A stretch of DNA of 64,000 nt from Alnus glutinosa (Eukaryota > Streptophyta > Magnoliopsida > Fagales > Betulaceae), in the NCBI RefSeq assembly GCF_958979055.1, contig NC_084893.1:8869071-8933070 (forward strand), in the 5' to 3' direction. Position 1 is the first letter of the stretch; the number at the start of each line of letters is the position of its first letter. The position numbers and the translations under genes are program-made. A model generated the notes under the pieces. That model saw nothing but the letters and a program-made list of their open reading frames with translations. It ran no database searches and was not told the DNA's origin. Shown one piece after another: positions 31,421 to 43,595 of this stretch.

Positions 31421-34400
31421 ATGGCAAGTGGTGAGTCAAAACAAAAATCTAAAGCTAATGCCGGCGGTGGTGAGTCAAAACAAAAATCTAAAGCTAATGC
31501 CAGCGGTGGTGAGTGTTTGTTCCCATGGTAGTGTGGCTAGTTTGGTCTCATGCTATTTGTGTATCTGCCTATTTATGCGTTCACATTCATGGTTATTTTT
31601 GACAGATTCGAAATGTCTTTGTCTGATTGTTTGTTCATGTGTCTGCTTCTAATACTTAGTAACTGACTTTCCAGGGGCCAAAAAGAAGGAGGTGAAGAAG
31701 GAGACTGGTTTGGGTCTAACCAATTGCAAGGATGAGAATTTTGGGGAATGGTATTCTGAGGTTTGTTCTTGAATCACAAGGACACTGTTGTAGGTTTTTT
31801 TCTAATACTCTTTGATAATATTGGTTTACTTACAAAAAAAATGTATCAGTTGTGCATTACGACTTTGATTAAGTGTGCTTTACATAGCATTTCATTTCCT
31901 CACTACATTATATATCAGAATACTGTAATGCTAAGTTTTCCTCGGTATTAGGGATGGATTCTCTAGCGAAACAGTAGATTTATCCATATTAGTATGGGAA
32001 AGTTCTTATCAATATATATATTAGTATGGGAAAGTTCTTAGGGTCTCGCGGGTTTGTTGAGTCTCTTTCTTTTTGTGCTGGTTTGGTTGCTCCCTTGTAT
32101 ACTACTTGTGTACTTAGGGGCTCCTTTACACTTTTTGAAATATACATTTTTACTTATAAAAAAAAAAAAAAGTCTCTCTGTGCGAGAGATTTTTTCTACG
32201 ATTTAGTGTCTTTAGACTTGAGAGAGATGTAACTTTTCTTCTGTTTTTGGGTTTTTCGGGTGCTCTTCTTTTGCCTTTTTGTTTTTCTTTTGTTTGGGTG
32301 TCCTTTTTGTATACTTCTTATATGCTTAGGGGCGCCTTTACACTTTTTTAATGCAATTTGTTTACCTATCAAAAAAAAAAGAGATGAGATTTTATAGATG
32401 GTTAGCTTCGGATAGGCCTTTTCGTAAAGAAACAGACTTGTATTCTGCATCTTGATTGTACTTTTGAAATTTATAGCCACAAAAAAATTACCAAAATTCT
32501 TATGGGAAATTGTGAGGTCACAAACCATATGGTTTCTATTGTTTTCAGTGAAATATATGATGTTCGTTACTTATCAAACAAATAAATATATATGATGTGT
32601 TTTTTTTATAAGTTTGCGAATTATCATTAAAAGCGCAACCCAAGTACACAGGAAGTATATAAGAGAAACGCCTAATAGGAGAAGAAAAAAGTACAAGGAA
32701 AACACCTATTCATGGATATGAAAATTCTCAGGACCTTATTTTTAATTTTCTTTATATTGTTTTGTGTAGGTAGTTGTCAATGCAGAATTGATTGAGTACT
32801 ATGATATCTCTGGCTGTTATATTCTGAGACCATGGGCAATGTCGATATGGGAGATCATGCAAGTGAGTTCAAATCCCTTTTTAAATCCTTTTTCATTGTT
32901 CCTAAGTTTGACATAGATGATGTTTGTGCTTGTACTTTATTGAAGCTTCCCTGTAAGTGGTAGTTTCAATGATATAAATTTGAAGCCACCCCTGGTTATA
33001 TCTATAGGATTGCGAAGCAATGGACTTTTTTTGTTTTGTTTTGTTATGTTTTTTGTTGTATTTACTTATCAAAAAAAAAAAAAAAAGTTTTTTGTCGTAT
33101 TTTTTTTTTTTTAATTTCTGGAAATAAAAGTTATAGGCGTTCCTTTCGAAATCCTCTTTTTGTTTCTCTTCTTCTTCGTCCCCTTTTTCTGATTTAGTCT
33201 GTATGATTTAATCTTACATTAATGTTAATGTGCAGGTGTTCTTCGATGCTGAAATAAAGAAAATGAGCATTCAGAACTGCTACTTCCCACTTTTTGTTTC
33301 TCCTGGCGTGTTGCAGAAGGAGAAAGATCACGTTGAGGGTTTTGCTCCTGAGGTGATTTCAAAATCTGTCCTTGGCAATCTTTTGGTGCAGTAGAAAAAC
33401 TATACCTTTTTTTCTATCTTGGGAAGGATACACTTATTTTTCGTTGTATGAAATGTTGCTTTATATTCAAGCATGATCTTTCTGAACTCATTGTGGGTTT
33501 CAATTATCATGCTAATGCTAGAGTATATTGCAAGCTGAAATGTTCTCTATTAAATTTTTCCCTTCCAAGTGTACTTTTCCTGATCATGGAGGTATTATTG
33601 TCGAACTAGGTACAGAACAACTTCGTGCATTGTTTATTTCTTTTGGTGAAATTTTTTCTTAATCTAGGGTTCTTCATTGGTTCAAAAGTTTATCTAGCTG
33701 TAATTTAGTGTTTAGTGGACGGAAATCTTTTATTGCCTGTTATTTTTGTATGTGCTTTTGTTTTCTCGAGACAAGTCATTTATTTGATGATAGGGGTGCT
33801 AACCACATTGGATGTTGGGCTTGCTTAGGTCGCATGGGTGACAAAATCTGGGGAGTCTGATTTGGAAGTGCCTATTGCAATTCGCCCAACAAGTGAGACT
33901 GTCATGTATCCTTACTATTCCAAGTGGATAAGGGGACACCGGGACTTGCCTTTGAAACTTAATCAGTGGTGCAATGTTGTTCGATGGGAGTTCAGCAATC
34001 CCACACCATTTATCAGGTAGTTTCTTCCCTAATTTGCTCATTTATGCTTGTTTTCGAAATCTATCAACCATGTTGATGGCATACATTGCGTCGTGAATTG
34101 GTGATGAGATGATGTGAAATTTTGGTCAGCTTAGCTGATCAAATTTTAGACTGTAGAAGCTTTGGCAAGTCTTTGTGTCGGTATATAAACCTTTGTGTTC
34201 ATGCTGGCAACATTGTTTGCTGTTAATTCGTTATAGAAACCATTTACGTTTTATTTCTTGGCTTGAGAATTTTCATTTGAAGTCATTTTTTTCCCTTCAT
34301 CTATGACATGGTGAAGCAGTTCATGGCAGTGGTTGATAGGTTTTGGATGATTTTGTTATGTTGCATCCCCCAAATTGTCAATTACATGAGGCCTCAAAAC

Positions 34401-37400
34401 TAGGTTCTGTTTTTGCTAGGTGTCAAACATGTCTAATGATGCGCAGAAACCTTCTTTCAAGTGTATCATTGCATTAAGAAGCTTTGTTAATTTATGGAGG
34501 ACTATGTACTTCTTTTTTATGGTGTCAAACATATTTACTGAAGTGTGTAATAAACTTCTTTACGGTTCGATGACAGTTATAAAAGGCCTTCTCGATTATT
34601 CTAGAATTTTGTTTAGTAAAAGATTGCATGTGTTTTTCTGAGTGTAGGAGTCGTGAGTTTCTTTGGCAGGAAGGGCATACTGCTTTTGCAACAAAAGCAG
34701 AGGCAGATACGGAGGTATGAAATTTTGTTTTTTCCCCAAAATGTTGTTATAGATCTCTACACATATAGATTAATGGAGTTGGAAAGCAAGAGATTGGTTG
34801 GTATTTTTTTAAAAAAATAAAAATAAAAAATTCTTGAATATGCTTTCATCTCAAAGTATGCTGAAGTTCCTAATCTCTACATTCGTTTAAAAGATTAAAT
34901 TGCCCACGGTCATTTCATTAATATTAGAAGCGTCAAATTAGGTATTTCTTGAGAACAGGTTTTTCTTCATCTAATATCTTCTAATCGCACTGCAATCTGC
35001 TCTGCCTCTTGTTCTTGCATGCTTCTAGCCTACATTTGTTTTCTAGGAGTACCTAGATGCAGTGACATTCCTCTGCTTGGAGCATGAGGGTATTACCATT
35101 TTATTCACAATTATGATATGTTGTATTTTTTGTTAACTATTAATGTTCGAGTTCCGTACTTCCTATTGAGATTTAATGCTTCCAATTCTTAGCTGTTGAT
35201 CATGAACCATTTGGTGCAGCTATCTTTGCAATTTTGTTAAGTTAACTATCTCTAGGAGCTGAAATTCTATATATGAAAAATTAAATAGATAAGAAGCTCC
35301 AATGAACTAATGGATCTAGAAGTATTTAACAATATGAAATCTTAATTTATCCTGAATAATGAATATTGATGACAAACAACAGGAAAAAAAATCAAATCAT
35401 TTACCATCCTTTTTTTTTCTTTTTTTATTAATAAAAAACAATAATATTAATTTGTCTTTTACTTAATTTATGTGGTTTATGTGGCTGATGATGTTGAAAG
35501 AGCAACTTATAATTTGGTGTGTCTGGCACAAACTTTTCTGAAAAATTTAAAGCAAGAAAAGGTGGACTCATCTGAGTTTTGTGTTAACATCATATTTTAG
35601 AACTTTAGATGTACTTACTATATTAACAAAGTGGACATACTTCTAACATATCATCAATAAAATTATAAAGCCTAGTTTGGGCTGTATTATATCTTCCCAA
35701 ACTCCAGTGTCAATATATTTCTTCTTCTTTTCCCTATAAAAATATCATTTTGATATTTCGTGCCTATATTGGAACGTGGGCACCTTAGTTTGCAAATGTA
35801 GTCTGTTTTAACTTTTGTTCTAATTTCAGGTTCTAGAGATTTTGGAGCTTTACAGACGTATTTATGAAGAATTCTTGGCTATTCCTGTTATAAAGGGAAG
35901 GAAGAGTGAGCATGAGAAGTTTGCTGGTGGCTTATACACAACTAGTGTTGAGGTACCACTAAACATGCACATGTTTAATCCATTCTCTGTTATATTTGAC
36001 AAAGTTTAAACTATTTGTGCTGAAACTTGCGTCTATATTTTCTGTGTACTACATATCAGGCATTTATTCCAAACAATGGCCGTGGTATACAAGGTGCAAC
36101 TTCGCATTGTTTGGGTCAAAATTTTGCAAAAATGTTTGAGATCAACTTTGAAAATGAGAAGGGAGAGAAGGGTATGGTCTGGCAGAACTCATGGGCCTAT
36201 AGCACGCGAACGGTAATCTTTTGGCGTTTATTATCTGTATGAGTTGAACAGTTATAATTTATCACCTTGTTCAGGATTAGTGGACAAGAAAAAGGGAAAA
36301 AACTCAACATTCCTGTTGCTTTTCTCTCTTTTTTTTTTTGAAGGGGGGGGGGGTGGGGTTGTAAGTTGGATGGGTGGGTCGGATGTGTATTTTCATGTTA
36401 GGAAGTATTTTTATTTTTTATTTTTATAGATATCTGCAGCTACACGTGGTCACTTTTTTAATTTGGCTAATTCTTTTCAGATTGGTGTGATGGTCATGGT
36501 CCATGGTGATGATAAAGGCTTGGTTCTGCCACCTAAAGTAGCATCTTACCAGGTTATTGTTATTCCTGTTCCATACAAAGATGCTGATACTAAGGGAATT
36601 TTTGATGCCTGTGCTGCCGCTGTGGATACCTTGTCTAAGGCAGGTATTCGTGCTAAGGCAGATTTTAGGGATAACTATTCCCCTGGTTGGAAGTACTCAC
36701 ACTGGGAAATGAAAGGGGTTCCTTTAAGGATTGAAATTGGGCCAAAAGACTTGGCAAATAGTCAGGTCTGATATTCTGTCTTGATTTTTCTACTATTGTT
36801 ACTCTCTTCCATCGGGTTATTATGTATCTCTGATTTTGTTGCTTCTAGTGCCTTCTGTTTTCTATTCCATAGGTGATCAACTGGGTGAAATTTTACACGC
36901 TAATTTTATTCACAGGTCCGTGCTGTTCGCCGTGACAACTCAGCAAAAACAGACATCCCTAGCGCCAAGTTGGTTGAGCAAGTACAAGAAATGCTGGATA
37001 ATATTCAACAAAGCTTGTTTGATATTGCGAAAGAAAAACGAGATGCTTGTGTTCAGATTGTAAAAACTTGGGATGAATTTGTGGAAGCGCTTAACCAAAG
37101 GAAATTGATCTTAGCTCCTTGGTGTGATGAGGAGGTATGATATCTGTTTTTTTAGCTTGTGCATCTGCATTCATAACTTTATTTACTGTACAGTTGTACA
37201 GTATCACACAGTTTTTCATTAAATTTCATTTAATTATTTTAGTATTTTTTTTTTGATAAGTAAATGAAGTTTTATTAAAAGCGTAAGGCGCCCCTATAAG
37301 TACACTAGAAGTATACACAAGGAAGCACCTAAGAAGGCATAGAAAAACGAACAAGAAAATTAGAATAGCTAATTGACAAGGGTGACAAAAAGGCCACCGT

Positions 37401-40400
37401 CCAAAGATACAGCATTTGAAAAAACAAGGCTACAATATCCTCCCTGGAATTCTCCATGTCTTCGAAACACCTAAGATTTCTCTCATTCCAAATACACCAA
37501 AGAATGCAAACTGGCATCATTTTCCAAACTGTTGCACTCATTGGCCTTCCCACCTTCCACCAACATGCGAATAAATTGACAACTCTTCTAGGCATAACCT
37601 AAGACATACCAAACCGAGAAAAAACATGATTCCACAATGTGGAAGCCACATCAGAGTGAAGAAGTCTCTCTTGCACAAGTAGCATCTATCCACAATGATG
37701 ATCTTCCTCTTCCTTAGATTGTTCATTGTAAGAATTTTGCCTAGGGCTGTCGACCACGCAAAGAAAGCTGCCCTTGAAGGAGCCGGAGTCCGCCACACAC
37801 TCTTCCAAGGGAAACATCTACCTTCACAGCCAGCCAAGGAGTTGAAATAGAACATGACCTTGAACACACCTTTCTTGGAAGGGACCCTCCAGAGCCTATC
37901 TGCACGATCTCTACTCACTGTGGCTGAATGTAGCACCTGAAAGGAGGCAAAGACACCCACTTCCCAATCATGCACCTCTCTAACAAAGCTCACGTTCCAT
38001 TGAATAGAGCCGCCCAAAACCTCCATATTATTTGCAACGGAAGCATCCTTCACCCAAGTGATACCAAAAAGAACAGGAAAAGCTTCCTTCAACACCATAT
38101 TCCCGCACCACAGATCATGCCAAAATTTGTCTTAACCCCATCCCCTACTTCAAATCTAGTAAAACCAGAGAAAATCCCTCACCGTTTCTTGATATTCTTC
38201 AACAACCCCACCTCATAGGCACCTACAGGCTCGCAGGAGCACCACCCACCCCACAAACTTTCAAACTTGGAATCCACCGCAACTCTCCACTAAGCATCTC
38301 TCTCAATTCCATACCGCCATAACCATTTGCCTAACAAAGCGCGGTTGAACATCAACAAATTCCAAATACCCAACCCCCCTTCTGAAATTGGGGAACAAAC
38401 CTTTGACCACCTCACAAAGTGAAATTTTGACTCTTCACCCATCCCATTGCAAAGAAAATCCCGTTGTAACTTCTCTAAGCTAGTAGCAACACTCCCTGGG
38501 AGATGGAATAGAGATAAATAATAAGTAGGCACATTGGCAAGGGGTACTCTTAATAAGGGTGACTATATTACCCTTGGAGAGGTACAACCTTTGCCAACTA
38601 GCCAGTCGATGCTCTATCTTCTCAACAACCCCGTCCCAAATATGAGTGGACTTGTTAGGGGCGCCGTTACGCTTTTTTAATGCAATTTGTTTACCTATCA
38701 AAAAAAAAATATGAGTGGACTTGTAGGAAGCCCCCAAAGGAAGACCAAGATACTTCGCCGGCAAAGAAGCAATCCCACACCCTAAAATGTCGGCTAGCCT
38801 TTCCACTTGATCAACATTCCCCGCTGGAATTAAATTTGACTTTGCCAAGTTAACCTTCAAACCCGAAACAGCTTCAAACAGGAGGAAGAGACTCCGCAAA
38901 TGACGCAACTGAGAAGAATGAGCACTACAAAAAATCAGAGTATCATCTGCAAACAAAAGATGCGAAAAATCTGCTTCACCAACTTTAAAACCTTCCAGCA
39001 AACTCCCACTAACCATAGCTGAGATCATGCAGCTCAAAGCTTCCATCACAAACACAAACAAACAAAAGGGGTGACAGAAGATCCCCTTGTCTCAGACCTC
39101 GGGAGCTCTTGAAAAAACCAGAAGGGGAGCCATTGACTAACACCGAAAACCGCACAGAAGAAATGCAATGAGCTATCCACAAACACCACTTTCCCCCAAA
39201 GCCACACCTCCACATATACAAAAGAAAATCCCAGTTAACATGATCGTATGCTTTCTCCAAGTCCATTTTACATATGACGCCTGGCTCTCCCGATCTAAGC
39301 GTACTATCAATGCATTCATTAGCAATAAGGATTGGATCGAGAATCTGCCTCCCTTTGATGAAAGCACTTTGAGATTTGGATATGACCTTCTCCAAGACTG
39401 ACTTCAATCTATTTGCTAGTACTTTAGCTATTATCTTGTAGATGCCACCCACTAAACTAATAGGCCAAAAGTCTTTGATGGAGTTAGCACCTGGATTCTT
39501 CGGAATAAGCGAAATAAATGAAGCATTCAGGCTCTTCCCAAACAAACCTCTGGCATGAAATTCATAAAAAACCTTCATAATGTCCACTCTCACGACATCC
39601 CATCACACTTGAAAGGAAGTCATAGAGAAGCCATTAGGACCCGCTGCCTTATCACCATTCATTTTAGTATTACACTTCTTTGGTGTTTGAATTGCCTTTT
39701 TATGTTCAATTTCATTGTTCATTTATTAAAATAACAATAGCATGAAGTAGGCATGGCGGTTTGTGGTAAAATCTTTTTCTACTTTATTGTACTGGTTTTC
39801 CACTCTGATACGTCTCTTCCTATAAATGCTCCATCCATCATTTTTGTGTTTTGGTTGATGCATAATAAACTTTAATTTGTTCAATGGAGATTTGCAGTCA
39901 TGTCTTGAGATGTATTTCTTTTAACTCTTTTATTTCAAATTGCTTTATGCCAGCACTAAGCAAATTTGTACAGTGAGCTATGTTTTATTTTGTGTATAGA
40001 GGGAATGACGTCTCAAGGCTGAAAACATTACTTCAACCTCCTTTTTATTTATTTATTTATTGTTTTCATTTTGTGGTTTTTCATAAATTTGCTTAAAGGT
40101 TGTTTATTTATCGTATAACCCTTTAGGAGGCGAGACATTTTTCTTCAAAACCCCTTACCACTGGACGGCTGCCTACAGCTGTTTTCATTTTTCCTAGTGT
40201 TCTTAATTTTCTTAATCTTTTATCTTTTCCTTGATCGGTATCTCTCTTGCATGCTTCCTGTGTGGGTTGTGCCCTTATGCATTTTTATAAAATGTGATTA
40301 CTTATCAAAAGAATTAACTCTTTAGGAGGTGGAGAGAGATGTGAAAGCAAGGACAAAAGGTGAGGTGGGAGCAGCTAAGAGTCTTTGTTCCCCATTTGAC

Positions 40401-41053
40401 CAGCTGGAGCTCCCAGAAGGTAGAACGTTTATGTTTCATGCTAGGGTTATTTCATTTATCGATTTTCTTTGAATACTTTGATGCATCAACTTTTGACTAT
40501 GTAACCTCTCCCCATTTTTCTCAAATTAAATATTGCTTTAAATTTACCTGCTTTTGCCTCTGAAGATGGTCAGAATTGAAAGGGACAATAAAGATCTTAC
40601 TCAGAGTTTGAGAGTAGCATTTCTAAAGTTGTGTTAGTAATAAATTACCTGAAGAAGGGTACTACTTTCACCATTTTTCTGATTTCTATCCTTTTTGGAC
40701 AAAATTTTGAATTTGTTGTGGTTAAGGTTGTTTTTGGTCAATTGTGGTGAATCAATGTGGGAATGATTGCGGCCTGGACTAGAACTTAAATCAGTGTTTT
40801 GTGAGGATGGTCGGAATGTTGATTTCAATATCTCTCAAATATTCCTAGTGTAATATATGTATATTTCTTCTGAGACATCCATGTGTTCTGAGCAATTTAT
40901 TAGAGTTGTGATAGGCATTCGGATCACACGTTTCATTGAATATCTCGCCGTATCGAGTTCTTATAGTCTGTTCGTTTCTTCTTTGCAGGTACTAAATGCT
41001 TTGCTTCGGGAAAGCCTGCAAAAAAGTGGACCTACTGGGGCAGGAGTTACTAG
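31421..41053 (+). CDS. Cytosolic prolyl-tRNA synthetase (class II, archaeal/eukaryote type)
   Basis: Charges tRNA-Pro with proline in the cytosol. Coding exons: 31421-31508, 31675-31760, 32770-32862, 33236-33352, 33829-34016, 34648-34714, 35830-35952, 36060-36212, 36481-36765, 36916-37134, 40326-40419, 40989-41053. All junctions are GT-AG and keep frame; total 1578 nt, 525 aa, close to Arabidopsis At3g62120. Landmarks: [17 protein letters not shown] (about 72-89), the [10 protein letters not shown] block and class II motif 2 [20 protein letters not shown] in exons 5-6 (129-213), motif 3 region [11 protein letters not shown] (about 266-276), an anticodon-binding domain in exons 9-10 (306-473), and a C-terminal Cys-containing domain ending [10 protein letters not shown], typical of this ProRS type. 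Odd: a 13-codon duplication at the N-terminus, and a 3.2-kb intron 10 carrying LINEs. Confidence 0.96.
31430..31507 (+). repeat. 39-bp in-frame tandem duplication in ProRS exon 1
   Basis: Codons for [13 protein letters not shown] (starting GGT GAG TCA) occur twice, 31430-31468 and 31469-31507, differing only by GGC/AGC near the end. Each boundary reads GTG|GTGAGT, the same sequence as the real donor at 31509. Confidence 0.92.
32230..32379 (+). mobile_element. 5'-truncated LINE tail in ProRS intron 2
   Basis: Ends with the family tail taggggcgcctttacac, then ttacctatc and a 10-nt poly(A). It is flanked by agagatg (32223-32229 and 32380-32386). A similar older tail lies just before it (about 32040-32172), and another on the opposite strand at about 32583-32715. 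Confidence 0.7.
32583..32715 (-). mobile_element. LINE 3' tail, minus strand, in ProRS intron 2
   Basis: Starts with a T run then ataagtttgcgaattatc, followed by aaaagcgcaacccaagtacac, the reverse complement of the common LINE 3' end in this window (compare 37250, 47290, 49115). Heavily 5'-truncated. Confidence 0.65.
37247..39660 (-). mobile_element. 5'-truncated L1-type LINE in ProRS intron 10
   Basis: An 11-bp target duplication, attttagtatt (37236-37246 and 39661-39671), flanks a minus-strand element with its poly(A) at the low-coordinate end. The ORF2 remnant shows, from high to low coordinates, [71 protein letters not shown] (catalytic FADD), then a zf-RVT-like region ([15 protein letters not shown]). 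The endonuclease and N-terminal RT are missing, and there are stops and shifts. Antisense to the host gene. Confidence 0.92.
38656..38709 (+). mobile_element. 54-bp micro-LINE tail nested in the LINE
   Basis: The exact 15-bp duplication tatgagtggacttgt (38641-38655 and 38710-38724) flanks only taggggcgccgttacgc..., ttacctatc and poly(A). It is an extremely 5'-truncated insertion of the same LINE tail family, later than the host LINE and in the opposite orientation. Confidence 0.88.
40138..40313 (+). mobile_element. LINE tail at the intron 10 / exon 11 boundary of ProRS
   Basis: A tail-type sequence (cttcctgtgtgggttgtgccc, then gtgattacttatcaaaa) is flanked by taaccctttaggaggcgaga (40116-40135) and taactctttaggaggtggaga (40315-40335), an imperfect duplication of about 20 bp. 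The duplicated target contains the exon 11 acceptor itself (ctttag|gagg). Confidence 0.72.
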
Positions 41054-42128
41054 ATTACTGGGTTCTGGCACACAATTTCTTTTTGACATGCCATGGAATC
41101 AGCAAGAGATCCTGAGGAGCTAACGAGGGACAATATTTTCCATAGAGACATACATGGACATACACAATTTTTGTATTTTCTTAAATTATTAGTCAATTTG
41201 ATGTCGGTTTTGCTTGAAGAAGTGTGGCAAAGCATGTTATTTGCTACAAGCAAGAGGCTAATATTTTTTTACATCGATGTCACTGTTTGTTAACTGTCTT
41301 ACATAATAATATGTTGGCTTTGGATTGAATGAGTATCTTTGATCTATCTCGTTAACCTCAAAAGTCGAGTAATCTTTCTGCTGAATTACCATAAAGGGGG
41401 TAAAAGGGTCGCCAAACAATGGTAATTATTTTCGTGGTATAAAAATTGAAGAAATGTGTGTATTATGTAGGTTATACAATTGAGTGAGAATTTCCACTTT
41501 TATGAAGTAAACAAATTTTTTTTTTTGGGTTTTTCTTTCCATGGCTTGTGGGTGAAAAGTGATACCGCTCTATGGGATGTCTTCAAGTTCCTTTTGCTCA
41601 CATTAATTTGAAGAGCAATGCTATACATTATATTTCTATTGTATAATAATTGTCTATAATAGTGTTGAAATGACACTTTAAATCAATTGTAATATTTTTA
41701 TTTTTTATTTTATTTAAAAATTGATAAGGGAATTTTCTAAAACTCACATATAAAAGGGATACGGCCTTTTGCTACAATTTCTTTACTTGTAATAAATCCT
41801 TGTCTTGGATTAAACCATATCTTAGTTTTCGCTAAAAATGGCGTCACCAAAAATTACATACACCTCTAATTTTCTATTTTTAATCGGAACCAAATTACAT
41901 ACATCGATGTCACCAAATTGCTGCACGGCGTCCAAGGCCTAGTTTGTTTGAAGCCCATTGGGTTCATTGGACAAATATTCTAGACATTGGGCCCATAGTG
42001 AGAATTGTAAACATTCCTCTCTCAGTCTCTCGTTTATTATTAAGCCAAAATGGGAAAAGTCTGTGATTCTCCAAACACGACTCTAAAGGAGAAAGAAGCA
42101 AATAACCGAGAGTCCAGCCATGTGATGA

Positions 42129-42134
42129 CACGTG
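42129..42134. promoter_or_regulatory. G-box (CACGTG) upstream of the RIQ-like gene
   Basis: The hexamer lies in tgacacgtggaca, about 110 bp before the ATG. G-boxes bind bZIP and PIF-type factors and are common in light-regulated chloroplast gene promoters. Whether it is bound here is unknown. Confidence 0.45.
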
Positions 42135-42242
42135 GACATCGAAACCTGAAGCCAATCCATGATCTTCTTTGTCCATCATTCATTCAGGTGGGTGGGTGTT
42201 TGAGACCCTCATTCAAGCAAAATACACGGTGAGAGCAGAGCC

Positions 42243-43038
42243 ATGAAGGCCATGCCATTCTGCAGCAGCAGGGGAGTCCCTGTCATCGACTCTCCTCCTT
42301 GGAGAACCAAAGCAAGAACAGAGCACTCTGCCTCTTATTCACCTCTTCTTATCCAATCAATGGCTACCCAGAAGCCTTTGCCAGCAGCTTCCAAAACAGT
42401 TGGGTCTAGAAAGGTCAGTTTTTCCCGACCTGACAATTTTCTGCTTTCTTAAACATGTCCAGAGAGATACCAGACATCTCTTTATGGGATTAGTTTCCTT
42501 TTTTTCTCTTCAAAATTTGCTGGTGTCTTCTTGAACTTGACTGCAGCGTATTATATGACAAATTTTATCAAACTATTGCTCTTATAAAGCTTCCATATAT
42601 ATGATAATGCAGAATACAACCGTTTTCCCCCTCGGAGAGAAAGGCCCTCGGAGTAGCCCCTTGACAACTTCACCGCCAATAAAGCTACTAACAAGGGTGG
42701 AGCAGCTGAAACTGCTGACTAAAGCTGAGAAAGCCGGTTTGCTGTCGGCGGCGGAGAAGTCCGGGCTCTCTCTGTCGACGATAGAGAAACTGGGACTCCT
42801 CTCCAAGGCGGAGGAGTTCGGAGTCCTTTCTGCGGCAACAGACCCAGGAACCCCAGGGGGTTTGCTGAGCCTGAGCTTGGTTCTGCTGCTTTTGGGTCCC
42901 TTTTGTGTTTACCTCGTCCCTGAGGAGTACCCCTGGCAGATAGCATTGCAGGTTGTGGTTGCTTTGCTCTCTGTGGTTGCTGGTTCTGCAGCTTTTGCTG
43001 CTTCAAATTTTGTATCTAACTTGCAGAAATCCAACTGA
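42243..43038 (+). CDS. DUF1118 chloroplast thylakoid protein, RIQ1/RIQ2-like
   Basis: Two exons, 42243-42413 and 42613-43038, joined in phase 0 (donor gtcagt, acceptor aatgcag); 198 aa. The N-terminal 50-60 residues are Ser/Arg/Lys-rich with few acids, as in a chloroplast transit peptide. Next comes the diagnostic leucine/alanine repeat [20 protein letters not shown] and [20 protein letters not shown], then two membrane helices ([19 protein letters not shown] and [19 protein letters not shown]) and the ending SNLQKSN. In Arabidopsis the RIQ1/RIQ2 members of this family affect grana stacking and non-photochemical quenching; that role is inferred by family. A start at residue 4 or 40 (MATQKPL) cannot be excluded. 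It converges with the G3BP-like gene. Confidence 0.9.
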
Positions 43039-43595
43039 ATATGTCAATGATAATTGTGGTTTTCAATTCTTTGTAATATGGAAATCATTGCTGCGGTCGA
43101 AAAGCCATAAATTATGCTTTTTGCATTACTTTTTGATGCAACATCAGCTTGAGCAGCTGGTATTATTCCATGCACAGAACCCCAGATCAACTTGCAACAG
43201 AAAAGGGGAAAAGAAACACAAACGAAAAGGATAAAGATAGTCAAAGCTACACAACTCACCAAACTTAAACAATACTCATTTTTATTGTACCCAAAATTTT
43301 ACATCAACTTATGCAGCTTGAAATAAGCTACTGATGTAAAGTTCTCCACGTAAATGGGTCAAATACAGAGATTTTTAATGTTACAAAACCACATGCCTTT
43401 ATGACGAAGTACATAGCAACACTGAACCAATATCTTTCTTGTCATCTAAGCTTTATGGAATACCGCAAGAAATAAAAATCACAATAATCTTCTCATTAAC
43501 ATTTGAGATAATAAATCCAAAACCTGCGTATCTAGAGCCTTAAAACCCCTCATTTAACTGTCAAAAAATCAACTGTAAGCCATTTTCTTCAATGT
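43039..43595. other. Convergent 3' UTR region
   Basis: 557 bp between two stop codons facing each other. On the minus strand, aataaaaatgag near 43275-43287 is a candidate poly(A) signal for the G3BP-like gene. No separate gene is seen. Confidence 0.6.
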
